A stretch of DNA of 64,000 bases from JBJXHG01 sp046160865. Lineage in GTDB: Bacteria; Planctomycetota; UBA1135; GCA-002686595. Both the position numbers and the translations under genes were made by a program. The notes beneath the pieces are model-generated. The model saw only the letters and a program-made list of their open reading frames with translations, was not told the DNA's origin and did no database searches. The DNA lies in NCBI GenBank assembly GCA_046160865.1, contig JBJXHG010000164.1, forward strand, positions 73,912 to 137,911, read 5' to 3'. Below are positions 35,814 to 44,407 of this stretch, in pieces (the first letter of the stretch is position 1; each line of letters begins with the position of its first letter).

Positions 35814-36464
35814 CTACAGACTGCGCTTGTTGAGATAGAAGTCGAAGCGCTCGTATTCCGTGTGCGATTCGCGCTCCTTGACTTCGTTCACGGTCTTCGG
35901 CGGCGGGACGATCACCTTCTCGCCCGCCTTCCAGTTCGCGGGCGTCGCGCACGCATTCGAATCCGCCGTCTGCAACGCCTCGAGCAGGCGCATGATCTCG
36001 TCGATGTTGCGTCCGACGTTCATCGGGTAGTACACGAGCGCGCGGACGACGCGCTTCGGATCGATGACGAACACCGCGCGCACGGTCGCCGTTGCCGACG
36101 CGCCGGGATGGATCATGCCGAACTTCTGCGACACGTCCGTGCTGACGTCGGCGATCAACGGATAGGGCAACTCGACGTCGAGGATCTGCTTCAGGTTCTC
36201 GCGCCAGGCAAGGTGGCTGTGGATCGAGTCGACGGAGATGCCGATCAATTTCGCGTTGCGGCGCGCGAATTCGTCGTTGCGACGAGCGAACTCGACGAGC
36301 TCCGTCGAGCAGACGGGCGTGAAGTCCGCCGGATGGCTGAACAGGACGACCCAGCTGTTCTTGTGCCAATCGCTGAACTGGATCTCGCCGTGCGTCGTGA
36401 GTGCTTTGAAATCCGGCGCGGGGTCGCCGATGCGCGGAATGCCGGTGATCGTGGTCTCGCTCAT
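35814..36464 (-). CDS. 1-Cys/Prx6-type peroxiredoxin
   Basis: The 216-residue thiol peroxidase reduces H2O2 and organic peroxides in the cytoplasm. The peroxidatic Cys is in HPADFTPVCSTELVEFAR. The C-terminal arm, YYPMNVGRNIDEIMRLLEALQ through WKAGEKVIVPPP, marks the Prx6/AhpC-TSA long form. The ATG at 36464 has a strong AGGGAGGA ribosome binding site. Its promoter contains a copy of the recurrent GAGAAATGC element and a TAGACT -10 box. Confidence 0.92.
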   Translation of the reverse strand: MSETTITGIPRIGDPAPDFKALTTHGEIQFSDWHKNSWVVLFSHPADFTPVCSTELVEFARRNDEFARRNAKLIGISVDSIHSHLAWRENLKQILDVELPYPLIADVSTDVSQKFGMIHPGASATATVRAVFVIDPKRVVRALVYYPMNVGRNIDEIMRLLEALQTADSNACATPANWKAGEKVIVPPPKTVNEVKERESHTEYERFDFYLNKRSL

Positions 36465-36498
36465 ATGGTTCCTCCCTGGTCAGTGGATCGCGGGCGAC

Positions 36499-36525
36499 AG
36501 TCTAGCTCGCATTTCTCCCGACGTC
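36499..36525 (-). promoter_or_regulatory. Peroxiredoxin promoter with CGTGGTGAGA-family element
   Basis: On the minus strand, GGGAGAAATGCGAGC leads directly into TAGACT (36504-36499), a -10 box about 35 nt before the start codon. The same arrangement, GGTGAGAGATGCAGGC then TAGCTT, precedes alr. Related sequence forms the arms of the hairpin at 18336-18511. Confidence 0.5.
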
Positions 36526-36540
36526 CGTCGCGAAGTCGCG

Positions 36541-39030
36541 CTACGACTCGCCGTCGTCGTCCCAGACGAGCTCGATCGCACGGCGCTCCGGAGCGTGGAT
36601 GCAGCGCTCGTAATGCGCACGCAACGCCGGCCAAGCGGCGGAATCGCGCAAGTGCCCGAGCCCCTCGATCGCCGCGCGTCGCACGCGGAACGACTCGTCC
36701 GCGAGCGTTGCGACGAGCGCGTCGCGCACCTCCGCGCGGCCGCGTCCGATCCGGCCGAGCTCGCGCGCGGCTCCGGCGCGCACGGAATCCGAGCTCTTCG
36801 GCGCGAGCAACGCGCTCAGGAGCCGCGGCAGCACGCGCGGATCGTCGACGCGCGCGAGCTCGGCGGCGATGCGCTCCGCAAGTTCCGGCGCGGCCGCGTC
36901 GAGCTCGCGCTCGAGGAAGTCGAAGGCGTCGCGCGGCACCGCGGTGCGCACGAGACCGGCAGCCGCGGCCATGCACGCATAGCTGTAGCCCGCGGCGTAT
37001 TCGCGGTGCGCGAGCTCTGCGAGCGCTTCGTCCGCGCCGAACGCCTGCAAGCTCGCGAGGCACGCCGCGCGTGCGAGCGCGTCCTCTTCCGCCGCCACGC
37101 GCGCGACGAGCGCGTCCTTCACCTCGGCGGTCGCCGACTTCTCGAGCGCTTCGGCCGCGGCACGCCGCACGGCGCGCGCTTCATCCGTCGCGAGCCGCGC
37201 GAGCAACGCCGCACGCACCGCCGCGCGCTCTTCGTGGCTGGAGGACTTCGAAAGGATCGTGCCGAGCACTTTCACCGCGTCGCGCCGGCCGTTCACGTCG
37301 GCGCCGTCGGCAGCGATCGCGAGCCACTCGCCGGTCGTCTTCGTCTCGTCGAGCTCCTTCGGGATCCAGCCGTGCGGATCGACGCGCACCCAGCGCGGCT
37401 TCTGCGGCGACGGCAACTGGAACAGCTCGCGCCGACGCTCGAGGTTCACACGCTGCACGCGCGCGCCTTCGGTGCCGCCGACCTCGATCTCGATCGGGAT
37501 GCGGAAGACCTCGGGCGTACCGGCGGCCGGGTCCTGGATCTGGTTCACGGACACGAGGACGAGCTTGCGCTCCTCGTCGTAGCGCCACGACGTCTGGATC
37601 TCGGGAAAGCCGGGTTTCGCGAACCACTGCTCGAAGAAGTCGGACAGGTCGCGCCCCGACGCGGACTCCATCGAGCGGCGGAAGTCCTCGGTCACGACTC
37701 CACGCCGTGCGTTCTCGCCGACGTAGCGCTTGATCCCGCGGAAGAACGCCGCGTCGCCGAGCACGAAGCGCAGCAAGTGCAAGCGCGCGGCCGCGCCTTG
37801 GTACGCGTGCCCCGTGAAGAAGAGGTCCATCGGCTCGCGGTACACGTTCCACACGGTTGGACGCCGGTTCGCGCCGCGGTCGCGCTTCGTGTAGTAGTCC
37901 TGCAGCTCGCGCACCTTGACGCGGAACTCGTCGACGCCGCGCTCGTGCTCGGTGAACAGCGCCTCGAAGTACGTCGCGAAGCCCTCGTTGAGCCAGATGT
38001 GCGACCAGTCGTTGCACGTCAGCCAGTCGCCGAACCACTGGTGCGCCGCCTCGTGCGCGACGAGCCCCGTCGACGGCGAGTCGCGCAGCGCGCGCTCGTC
38101 CTTCAGCGCGTGGTCCGTCAGCGTCGTCGCCGAGATGTTCTCCATGCCGCCGAACGGGAAGTTCGCGACGCACGCCTGGCTGTACTTCGGGTACGGATAG
38201 CGCTGGCCGGTGACGCGTTCGAGGAAGCCGAGCACAGCGGCGGTGCTCGCGAGGCTCGCGTCCGCGCGCGGCGCGAGCGCGGGAGCCGCGAGTGTCCACA
38301 GTGGCACGCCGTGCGCTTCACTCTCGAGCACGGTGAGTTCGCCAGCCACGAGCGTGACCAAGTACGCCGGGTGCGGCGTCGTCATGCGCCAGTGCTCGAT
38401 GGCGTGCTCGCCTTCTTCGACGCGGTCGAGACGCTCGCCGGCCGCGACCGCGCGCCAGTGCTTCGGCATCGTCACCGCGAGCTCGGACGTCGCGCGGTCC
38501 GCTGGATCGTCGACGCACGGGAACCAGCCGCGCGCGTCCTCGCACTCGCCTTGCGTGAACACCTGCGTCGGCTGGCCGTCGTGCGCGCCGACGAAGTACA
38601 GCCCGCGCACCGGCGTGCCCGAGTACACGATCGCGAGCTCGACGGAGCGCGTGCGATCGAGCGGTGCGGCGAGCTCGACGCGCAATCGTTCGGGCGATTG
38701 ACGGAACGCGAGCGTTCGGCCGGTCTCGTCGCGCACCGCGTGCACGGTGAGCCCGTCGAAGTCGAGCTCGACCGCGGAAAGCGCGTCGACGCGCGGCCAG
38801 AGGCGCACGCGGCACTCACCACGCACGGTCTTCGTGCCGGGCTCGAGCGCGATCCGCAGGTCGTAGTGCTCGACGTCGATCGCGTGCTCGCGCGGCGCGT
38901 GCGCCGTCGCCGCCGGCAGCGCGTCCGGACCCGGTCGGGCGGGCGCGCGCGTCGTTCGACACGCGGCGCCGAGACCACCGATGCCCAGGAAGAGTGTGGC
39001 GAGGAATCGCGGCGTCGACGGCGCTGACAT
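36541..39030 (-). CDS. M1-family aminopeptidase lipoprotein with C-terminal HEAT repeats
   Basis: 829 residues. A lipoprotein signal ends at LGAAC (Cys about 24). The M1 N-terminal beta domain is followed by the exopeptidase motif GGMEN (in NFPFGGMENISATTL) and the zinc site VAHEAAHQWFGDWLTC...WLNEGFATYFEAL (HEXXH-18-E). After about residue 570, HEAT-like helical repeats follow (AVRRAAAEALEKSA, SVRAGAARELGRIG, RVRRAAIEGLGHL). It likely trims peptides at the cell surface or periplasm. The start is supported by TACGAT 7 nt before the ATG. Confidence 0.92.
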   Translation of the reverse strand: MSAPSTPRFLATLFLGIGGLGAACRTTRAPARPGPDALPAATAHAPREHAIDVEHYDLRIALEPGTKTVRGECRVRLWPRVDALSAVELDFDGLTVHAVRDETGRTLAFRQSPERLRVELAAPLDRTRSVELAIVYSGTPVRGLYFVGAHDGQPTQVFTQGECEDARGWFPCVDDPADRATSELAVTMPKHWRAVAAGERLDRVEEGEHAIEHWRMTTPHPAYLVTLVAGELTVLESEAHGVPLWTLAAPALAPRADASLASTAAVLGFLERVTGQRYPYPKYSQACVANFPFGGMENISATTLTDHALKDERALRDSPSTGLVAHEAAHQWFGDWLTCNDWSHIWLNEGFATYFEALFTEHERGVDEFRVKVRELQDYYTKRDRGANRRPTVWNVYREPMDLFFTGHAYQGAAARLHLLRFVLGDAAFFRGIKRYVGENARRGVVTEDFRRSMESASGRDLSDFFEQWFAKPGFPEIQTSWRYDEERKLVLVSVNQIQDPAAGTPEVFRIPIEIEVGGTEGARVQRVNLERRRELFQLPSPQKPRWVRVDPHGWIPKELDETKTTGEWLAIAADGADVNGRRDAVKVLGTILSKSSSHEERAAVRAALLARLATDEARAVRRAAAEALEKSATAEVKDALVARVAAEEDALARAACLASLQAFGADEALAELAHREYAAGYSYACMAAAAGLVRTAVPRDAFDFLERELDAAAPELAERIAAELARVDDPRVLPRLLSALLAPKSSDSVRAGAARELGRIGRGRAEVRDALVATLADESFRVRRAAIEGLGHLRDSAAWPALRAHYERCIHAPERRAIELVWDDDGES

Positions 39031-39037
39031 CGGGCCG

Positions 39038-39043
39038 ATCGTA
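39038..39043 (-). promoter_or_regulatory. -10-like box of the M1 aminopeptidase gene, leaderless architecture
   Basis: TACGAT on the minus strand is separated by 7 nt from the ATG at 39030. The same hexamer with the same spacing precedes the DegT aminotransferase gene. Confidence 0.5.
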
Positions 39044-39104
39044 GCAACCGATCCGCGCGACCGTCCCCCTCGACGACGACGCTCGCGCACGAAACACTGA
39101 CCGC

Positions 39105-39911
39105 GTGGACTTCCTGCTCGAGTGCGTCGGCTTCCCGCCGGACTATCCCCTCGCCGACATCGTCGCGCGCGCACTGCGCGACGGCGAGCCGGCCGCCTGG
39201 CGCGGCACCGCCGATCGACATCGGCGTCTCGCGCTCGGTAGCGGACTCGAGCTCTTGCTCGATCGCGAATCGGAAGAGCGCGATTGGAGCATCTTGCCCG
39301 ACTACCGCGTGGCGCACCGGCTGCGCGTCGCGGTCGACGAGATCCGCCCGCTGCCGGACTCGCCGTACGACGCGTGGCTGCTCGGTTGGGCGGCGCCACG
39401 TTCGGCCGCCGACGATCGCCACGACGGCGAGGCGAGCGCGACTCCCGGTGCGTATCGCGTGAGCGCGTTCTTGACGGACGCGCGCAAGCTGCCGCGCACG
39501 TTGCCGAGCGGACACGTGCTCGCGTTGAGCCTCGCGTGCTTCGCGCTCGATGTGACGTACGTCGGACCGGACACTCGCGCGCCCGACGCGCGCACGGCGG
39601 ACGATGGCAGCGGCGCGTTCATCCGGCCGCTCGGCGCTGCCGACGATCCCGGCGGGTGCTCCGACGTCTCGCTGCACATCCGCGAGGTGCGGCATCTGCG
39701 CAACGCGCTGACGCACGAAAGCGTGGACGTGCTCGAGGCCGACGCGCCCGGGCGTCCGCTCACGCTGTTCGTCAGCCGCTGGCAGCTCGAGCGCGACGGC
39801 CTGCCCGCGCCGCGCGCAGGGTGGCGCATCGGCGGCACGTTCCTGTTCTCCGGCCGCATCGCGGGTGGCTTGCCCGGTCCGCGACCGCGCGATCCTTCGG
39901 CGTTCGGCTGA
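39105..39911 (+). CDS. Conserved-looking hypothetical protein
   Basis: The 268-residue soluble protein has no motif I recognise. Coding is supported by codon-position bias and the fit between two flanking genes. It has no signal peptide; the start MDFLLECVGFPPDYP follows AACACT and a 6-nt spacer, another leaderless-type arrangement. The stop falls in the first unit of a tandem 31-nt repeat. Confidence 0.65.
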   Translation: MDFLLECVGFPPDYPLADIVARALRDGEPAAWRGTADRHRRLALGSGLELLLDRESEERDWSILPDYRVAHRLRVAVDEIRPLPDSPYDAWLLGWAAPRSAADDRHDGEASATPGAYRVSAFLTDARKLPRTLPSGHVLALSLACFALDVTYVGPDTRAPDARTADDGSGAFIRPLGAADDPGGCSDVSLHIREVRHLRNALTHESVDVLEADAPGRPLTLFVSRWQLERDGLPAPRAGWRIGGTFLFSGRIAGGLPGPRPRDPSAFG

Positions 39912-39970
39912 GCGCGTCGCTCCGCGCAGCGCGCGTGACTGAGCGCGTCGCTCCGCGCAGCGCGCGTGAA
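39909..39970 (+). repeat. Two tandem 31-nt GC-rich repeats
   Basis: TGAGCGCGTCGCTCCGCGCA begins both units (39909-39939 and 39940-39970), which differ only at the last base. The TGA of the first unit is the stop codon of the upstream gene. The units contain inverted GCGCG stretches and may terminate or stabilise transcripts. Confidence 0.7.
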
Positions 39971-40027
39971 ATGGCGCGCGACGCGTCGCGTAGCGGCCGA
40001 TTCACGCTCCGCACGCGAGAACCAAAC

Positions 40028-40246
40028 ATGAACGACGTCGAGATGAAGGGTCAGGGCTCCACGGGCAATGTCGTCGCCGCCCTGTGCAACATCTTCGTGC
40101 CCGGCCTCGGCCAGCTCGTGCAAGGGCGCTTCCTCGCCGCGGCGGTGTTCTTCCTCGCGACGGCGATCCTGTGGTGCTGCTGCTTGGGCTGGATCCCGAC
40201 GATCTGGTCGATCTACGACGCGGCGGTGTGGCAGCCGCGCCGCTGA
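40028..40246 (+). CDS. Small two-TM membrane protein
   Basis: The 72-residue protein has two hydrophobic segments. The first includes VVAALCNIFVPGLGQLVQGR, the PGLGQ motif typical of TM2-domain/DUF5683-type small proteins, and the second is FLAAAVFFLATAILWCCCLG. The C-terminus WSIYDAAVWQ also recurs in that group. Its function is unknown. It is convergent with the HELTH peptidase gene. Confidence 0.65.
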   Translation: MNDVEMKGQGSTGNVVAALCNIFVPGLGQLVQGRFLAAAVFFLATAILWCCCLGWIPTIWSIYDAAVWQPRR

Positions 40247-40252
40247 CGGGGG

Positions 40253-41509
40253 CTACTTCTTCTCGCTCCAGGCGATGTCGGTCACCGCCGCGGCGCTGCG
40301 CCCCCAGTGCGCGTGCAGCACGACCGATCCCTCGCCGACGAGATCCGCCGTCACGCCCGCGGGCAGCGCCGCGTTCGTGGCCGGCAAGCTCGCGAACACG
40401 GACTTGCAGGCGGCGTGGAACTCGCGCGCATCCTCCGGCGTGTCCCACACCGTGACGAGCACGAGCCGGCGCTCGTCACCCTTGCCGAGCAGGAGCACCC
40501 GGTCCCCACCCCAGCCCTCCGCGGCCTCGTTCGTGAACGCGAGCGACATGATCGCGAGCTGATTCGTCGCGTCGAGCGGCTTGCGCTCGACAGTCGGCGT
40601 CGCAACGAGCGCGAGCACGAGCTCCCCCAGCGTGTCCTCTCCGAGCACCTTCCACTCCGCCGGAAGCTTCGTCGTGTCGAACTCGATGCGCCGCGGCTCA
40701 TCGCGCTTCTTTTCGTCCCAGTACTTCTCCGGGTGCAGGATCTGCTCGGACGAGCGCGGCAACGTCTGGAATGCTTGACGCACGCCTTCCCGCCGTCCGC
40801 TGTCCTTGCTCTGCGAAAGGAAGATCTGACCGCGCAGGTACACGGCGAGCATCGGCTTCCAGATGAACTGCGGCGCGGTGTCGAGACCTTGCATGCCGAG
40901 ATCGCCGGCGCTCGCGAGCGACGCCGGGTCCATCTCGCCGATGTGCTCCATCATCCACTGGAACATCGCGGCCGTACCGCTGCCCTCGACGACGGAGCCG
41001 AAAGCGAGCTCGGAGTCGGTCTCGTCGCGCAACGTCTTGAACGTTCCGTCGATGTCGTAGTACTGGTCGTCGAGCGCGTGCGTCAGCTCGTGCGCGAGGA
41101 TGACCTTCGCGAGGTCTCCCGTGAACGTCTCCATCAAATAGAACGTGTCGCTGCTGGGATCGTAGAAGCCGCCGACCTGCTCCTTCATGAAGTCCTCGTA
41201 GGCCTGCAGGAGGTCCATGTCGGGCGGGATGAGGCCGAGCATCTTCGCGACGGTCTCGTCACGGTGCGCGCGCTCCGGAGTCAGCGCCATTTCCATGCGC
41301 TTGCGGGCGTGCTCGACGAAGCCTTTCTTGTCGGCCAGCTTCACGGACACGGGACGCTTGAACGCGAGACCGCGCATCTTCTCGAGATCGCCGCGGATCT
41401 TCGCGGAGAGGCTCTCGAGCTCGGCTTGCGTCCACTGTGCCGGCGCCTTGGCGGGGGCGTCCTGAGCGGGAAACGAGAGCGCGATGACGAGCGGAATGAT
41501 GGAGAGCAT
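40253..41509 (-). CDS. Secreted zinc metallopeptidase-like protein (HELTH)
   Basis: 418 residues with a signal peptide (MLSIIPLVIALSFPAQ). The zinc motif sits in KVILAHELTHALDDQYYD, with GGFYDPSSDTFYL upstream and SVVEGSGTAAMFQWMM downstream, where the EG may give the third ligand. The rest, about 220 residues, is alpha/beta without a recognised domain. It lies 10 nt after the APC transporter stop, with GAGGATC as ribosome binding site, suggesting co-transcription and perhaps peptide digestion feeding amino-acid uptake. Confidence 0.78.
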   Translation of the reverse strand: MLSIIPLVIALSFPAQDAPAKAPAQWTQAELESLSAKIRGDLEKMRGLAFKRPVSVKLADKKGFVEHARKRMEMALTPERAHRDETVAKMLGLIPPDMDLLQAYEDFMKEQVGGFYDPSSDTFYLMETFTGDLAKVILAHELTHALDDQYYDIDGTFKTLRDETDSELAFGSVVEGSGTAAMFQWMMEHIGEMDPASLASAGDLGMQGLDTAPQFIWKPMLAVYLRGQIFLSQSKDSGRREGVRQAFQTLPRSSEQILHPEKYWDEKKRDEPRRIEFDTTKLPAEWKVLGEDTLGELVLALVATPTVERKPLDATNQLAIMSLAFTNEAAEGWGGDRVLLLGKGDERRLVLVTVWDTPEDAREFHAACKSVFASLPATNAALPAGVTADLVGEGSVVLHAHWGRSAAAVTDIAWSEKK

Positions 41510-41519
41510 GGATCGATCC

Positions 41520-43028
41520 TCAAACGGTTGCGCGGCGGCGCCAGGCGAAGAACGCATATAGCCCGATTCCGATGACGAGCCAGATGCCGAAGCGCTGCCA
41601 CGCCATCGCGGGCAGGCCGAACATCGTGTAGATGCAGGCACCGGCGCCGAGCGGCGCCACGAGCCACACGGCGGGGACTCGGAACGGTCGCGGCGCGTCG
41701 GGACGCTTCACGCGCAAGATCAGCACGCCGACGCACACGATCAGGAACGCGAACAAGGTCCCGATGTTCGTGAGGTCGTACGTCGCGTCGTCGTCCATGA
41801 ACGCGGCGCCCGTCGCCACGACGAGTCCCGTGGCGATCGTGGTCACGTGCGGCGTCTTGTAGACGGGGTGCACCTTCGCGAACACCTTCGGCAGGAGCCC
41901 GTCGCGCGACATCGCGAAGAAGATGCGCGGCTGACCGAGCTGGAATACCAGCAAGACCGCGGCCATCGAGATCACCGCGCCGACGGACAGGACGAACTGG
42001 ACCCATGGCAAGCCCGCGCCTTCGAGCGCGCGTGCGAGCGGATCCGAGCCCGATGCGAGCTGCTCGTACGGAACGAGCCCGGTCGCCACGAGCCCGACGA
42101 GCATGTAGATCACGGTGCAGACCCCGAGCGCGACGAGGATTGCGATCGGCATGTCGCGCTGCGGATTCTTCGTCTCCTCGGCGGCCGTCGAGATCGCGTC
42201 GAAGCCGATGTACGCGAAGAACACGATCGCGGCGCCTTGGTGGATGCCCTTCCAACCGTTCGGCGCAAACGGGTGCCAGTTCTCCGGGTTCACGTGGAAC
42301 GCGCCCACGCCGAGGAACAGCGCCAGCACGAAGAGCTTCAGGTACACCATCCAGTTGTTCACGTTCGCGCTCTCGCGCACGCCGCGCACGAGGATCCACG
42401 TGATGAACAGGACGATCGACACCGCGGGCAAGTTCATCAGCAGCGGCTTGCCGTAGAGCGACGGCGCCGACGCGATCGCGGCCTGCAGCTCGGCGATCTT
42501 GGCGGTGTTCGCCGACGCTTCGGCCGCACGCAACTGCTGCATCACGTCGCCGTAGCCGTGCACGAGCCAGTACGGGAACTGAATGTCCATCGTGCGCAGG
42601 ATCGAGTCCAAGTAACCCGACCACGCGATCGCGACCGCGACGTTGCCGACGGCGTACTCGAGGATCAGGTCCCAACCGATGATCCACGCGATGAACTCGC
42701 CGAACGTCGCGAACGCGTACGTGTACGCGCTGCCGGCGACCGGGATCATCGAAGTCAGCTCCGCGTAGCACAGTCCTGCGAGCGCGCACACGGCACCGAG
42801 GAGCAGGAACGACAAGACGAGCGCCGGCCCCGCGCCCGCGCGCACGCCCGCTTCACCCGCCGCGGCCGTGCCGAGCGTCGAGAAGATGCCGGCGCCGATC
42901 ACCGCGCCGATGCCGAGGAAGATCAAGTCCTTCGCGCCGAGGACGCGCGGCAAGCGGTTCTCGGAGTTCTCCGCGCTCTGCCGGAGCTCGTCGATGCTCT
43001 TCGTTCGGAACGGGCGCCAGGAGCTCAT
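41520..43028 (-). CDS. APC-superfamily amino acid permease
   Basis: About 502 residues with 12 or more TM segments. The first helix carries IFLGIGAVIGAGIFSTLGT, the substrate-contact motif of cationic-amino-acid-transporter-like permeases. SMIPVAGSAYTYAFATFGEFIAW, FFAYIGFDAISTAAEETKNPQRDMP and QPRIFFAMSRDGLLP are also characteristic. It likely imports amino acids by cation symport. ATG 43028 was preferred over 43061 because MSSWRPFRTKS is the usual kind of N-terminus. Confidence 0.92.
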   Translation of the reverse strand: MSSWRPFRTKSIDELRQSAENSENRLPRVLGAKDLIFLGIGAVIGAGIFSTLGTAAAGEAGVRAGAGPALVLSFLLLGAVCALAGLCYAELTSMIPVAGSAYTYAFATFGEFIAWIIGWDLILEYAVGNVAVAIAWSGYLDSILRTMDIQFPYWLVHGYGDVMQQLRAAEASANTAKIAELQAAIASAPSLYGKPLLMNLPAVSIVLFITWILVRGVRESANVNNWMVYLKLFVLALFLGVGAFHVNPENWHPFAPNGWKGIHQGAAIVFFAYIGFDAISTAAEETKNPQRDMPIAILVALGVCTVIYMLVGLVATGLVPYEQLASGSDPLARALEGAGLPWVQFVLSVGAVISMAAVLLVFQLGQPRIFFAMSRDGLLPKVFAKVHPVYKTPHVTTIATGLVVATGAAFMDDDATYDLTNIGTLFAFLIVCVGVLILRVKRPDAPRPFRVPAVWLVAPLGAGACIYTMFGLPAMAWQRFGIWLVIGIGLYAFFAWRRRATV

Positions 43029-43152
43029 GATCGCGGCGCGAGAAGGATTCCCGCCGCGCACGAACGGAACAAGCCCGCAGCGTGGAATTTCACGTTGCTT
43101 GCATTCGTGGCGCGGCGCGGGCGACGTGGTAGCGCATTCGGAAAGGCGCTCT

Positions 43153-43158
43153 TACGAT
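43153..43158 (+). promoter_or_regulatory. -10-like box of the DegT aminotransferase gene, leaderless architecture
   Basis: TACGAT with a 7-nt spacer precedes the ATG at 43166, identical in sequence and spacing to the M1 peptidase promoter. Confidence 0.5.
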
Positions 43159-43165
43159 CCGCGGC

Positions 43166-44353
43166 ATGACGTCGTCTCCGGCCCAGAAGAAAGAAGCGGC
43201 GGGCAAGCCGGCGGGCAAGTCCGCCGCCGAGCTCGCGCCGATCCAACCCGTCGATCTCGCCGCCGAGCGCGCCGCGGTCGGTCCCGTGCTCGAGGACGCG
43301 GTGCTCGCGGTGCTGCGCAGCGGTCAGTACGTGCTCGGTCCGGAAGTCGAGCGCTTCGAGCGGGACTTCGCGCAGCTGTGCGGCGTTCCGCACGGCATCG
43401 CGGTATCGAACGGCACCGACGCGCTCGTGGTCGCGCTCAAGGCGCTCGGAGTCGAGCCCGGCGACCGCGTCGTCACGACGCCGTTCACGTTCTTCGCGAG
43501 CGCGGGCGCGATCGCGTGGATCGGCGCACAGCCGGCGCTCGCGGACGTCGAGCTCGACACCGCGCTCCTCGATCCGAAGAAGGCCGAGGCGGCGATCGAC
43601 GCGCGCACGTCGTGCATCCTGCCCGTGCACCTGTACGGACAGATGGTCGACATGCAAGCCTTCCGCGCGATCGCCGATCGCAAGCACGTGCGCCTGCTCG
43701 AGGACGCGGCGCAGTCGCACGGTGCCCGGCGTGACGGCCACGGCTGCGGTGAACTGGGCGACGCGGCCGCGTTCTCGTTCTATCCGACGAAGAACCTCGG
43801 CGCATGCGGCGAAGGCGGGCTCGTCGCCACGCGCGACGCGGACGTCGCCGCGCACGCGCGGCGCTTGCGCGATCACGGCAGCCCGGTGAAGTACCAGCAC
43901 GCGGAGGTCGGCACGAACACGCGCATGCAAGGCATCCAGGGCGCGGTGTTGAACGCGAAGCTCCCCCACCTCGCGGCGTGGAACGAACGCCGCCGCGCGA
44001 TCGCACGGCGCTACGAGCGCGCGTTCGCGGGCAGCGCGTGCGTCGTCCAGCTGCGCGTCGCTCCGGCCTCGGCGCACGTCTACCACCAGTTCACGGTCCG
44101 CATCTGCGGCGACGTCGCGCGCGACCGCGTGCTCGATCGGTTGCGCGAGCAGAAAATCTTCGCCGGGGTCCACTACCCGACGCCGGTGCACCTGCAAGAA
44201 GCCGCGCGCGGCTGGGGCTACGGCCCGGGCGACTTCCCGAACGCCGAGCGGCTCGCGCGCGAGGTCCTGTGCCTGCCCGTGCACCCTTTCCTGTCCGATT
44301 CCGACGTCGACCGGGTTGCCGAAGCGGTGATCACGTCGAGCGAGCGCGGCTGA
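43166..44353 (+). CDS. DegT/DnrJ/EryC1-family sugar aminotransferase
   Basis: The 395-residue PLP enzyme probably aminates a nucleotide-linked keto sugar. Signs are GQYVLGPEVERFERDFA, AVSNGTDALVVALKALG, TPFTFFASAGAI, LLEDAAQSHGA and the PLP-lysine motif SFYPTKNLGACGEGG, then TNTRMQGIQGAVL. The first ~25 residues are a Lys/Ala-rich extension. The specific sugar cannot be told from sequence. No other sugar-modification gene is adjacent. Confidence 0.9.
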   Translation: MTSSPAQKKEAAGKPAGKSAAELAPIQPVDLAAERAAVGPVLEDAVLAVLRSGQYVLGPEVERFERDFAQLCGVPHGIAVSNGTDALVVALKALGVEPGDRVVTTPFTFFASAGAIAWIGAQPALADVELDTALLDPKKAEAAIDARTSCILPVHLYGQMVDMQAFRAIADRKHVRLLEDAAQSHGARRDGHGCGELGDAAAFSFYPTKNLGACGEGGLVATRDADVAAHARRLRDHGSPVKYQHAEVGTNTRMQGIQGAVLNAKLPHLAAWNERRRAIARRYERAFAGSACVVQLRVAPASAHVYHQFTVRICGDVARDRVLDRLREQKIFAGVHYPTPVHLQEAARGWGYGPGDFPNAERLAREVLCLPVHPFLSDSDVDRVAEAVITSSERG

Positions 44354-44407
44354 ACGCCGTGCTCCGGCTCGCAAAAACCGCTGGGCGCGGCCGATAATCC
44401 CTGCTGC

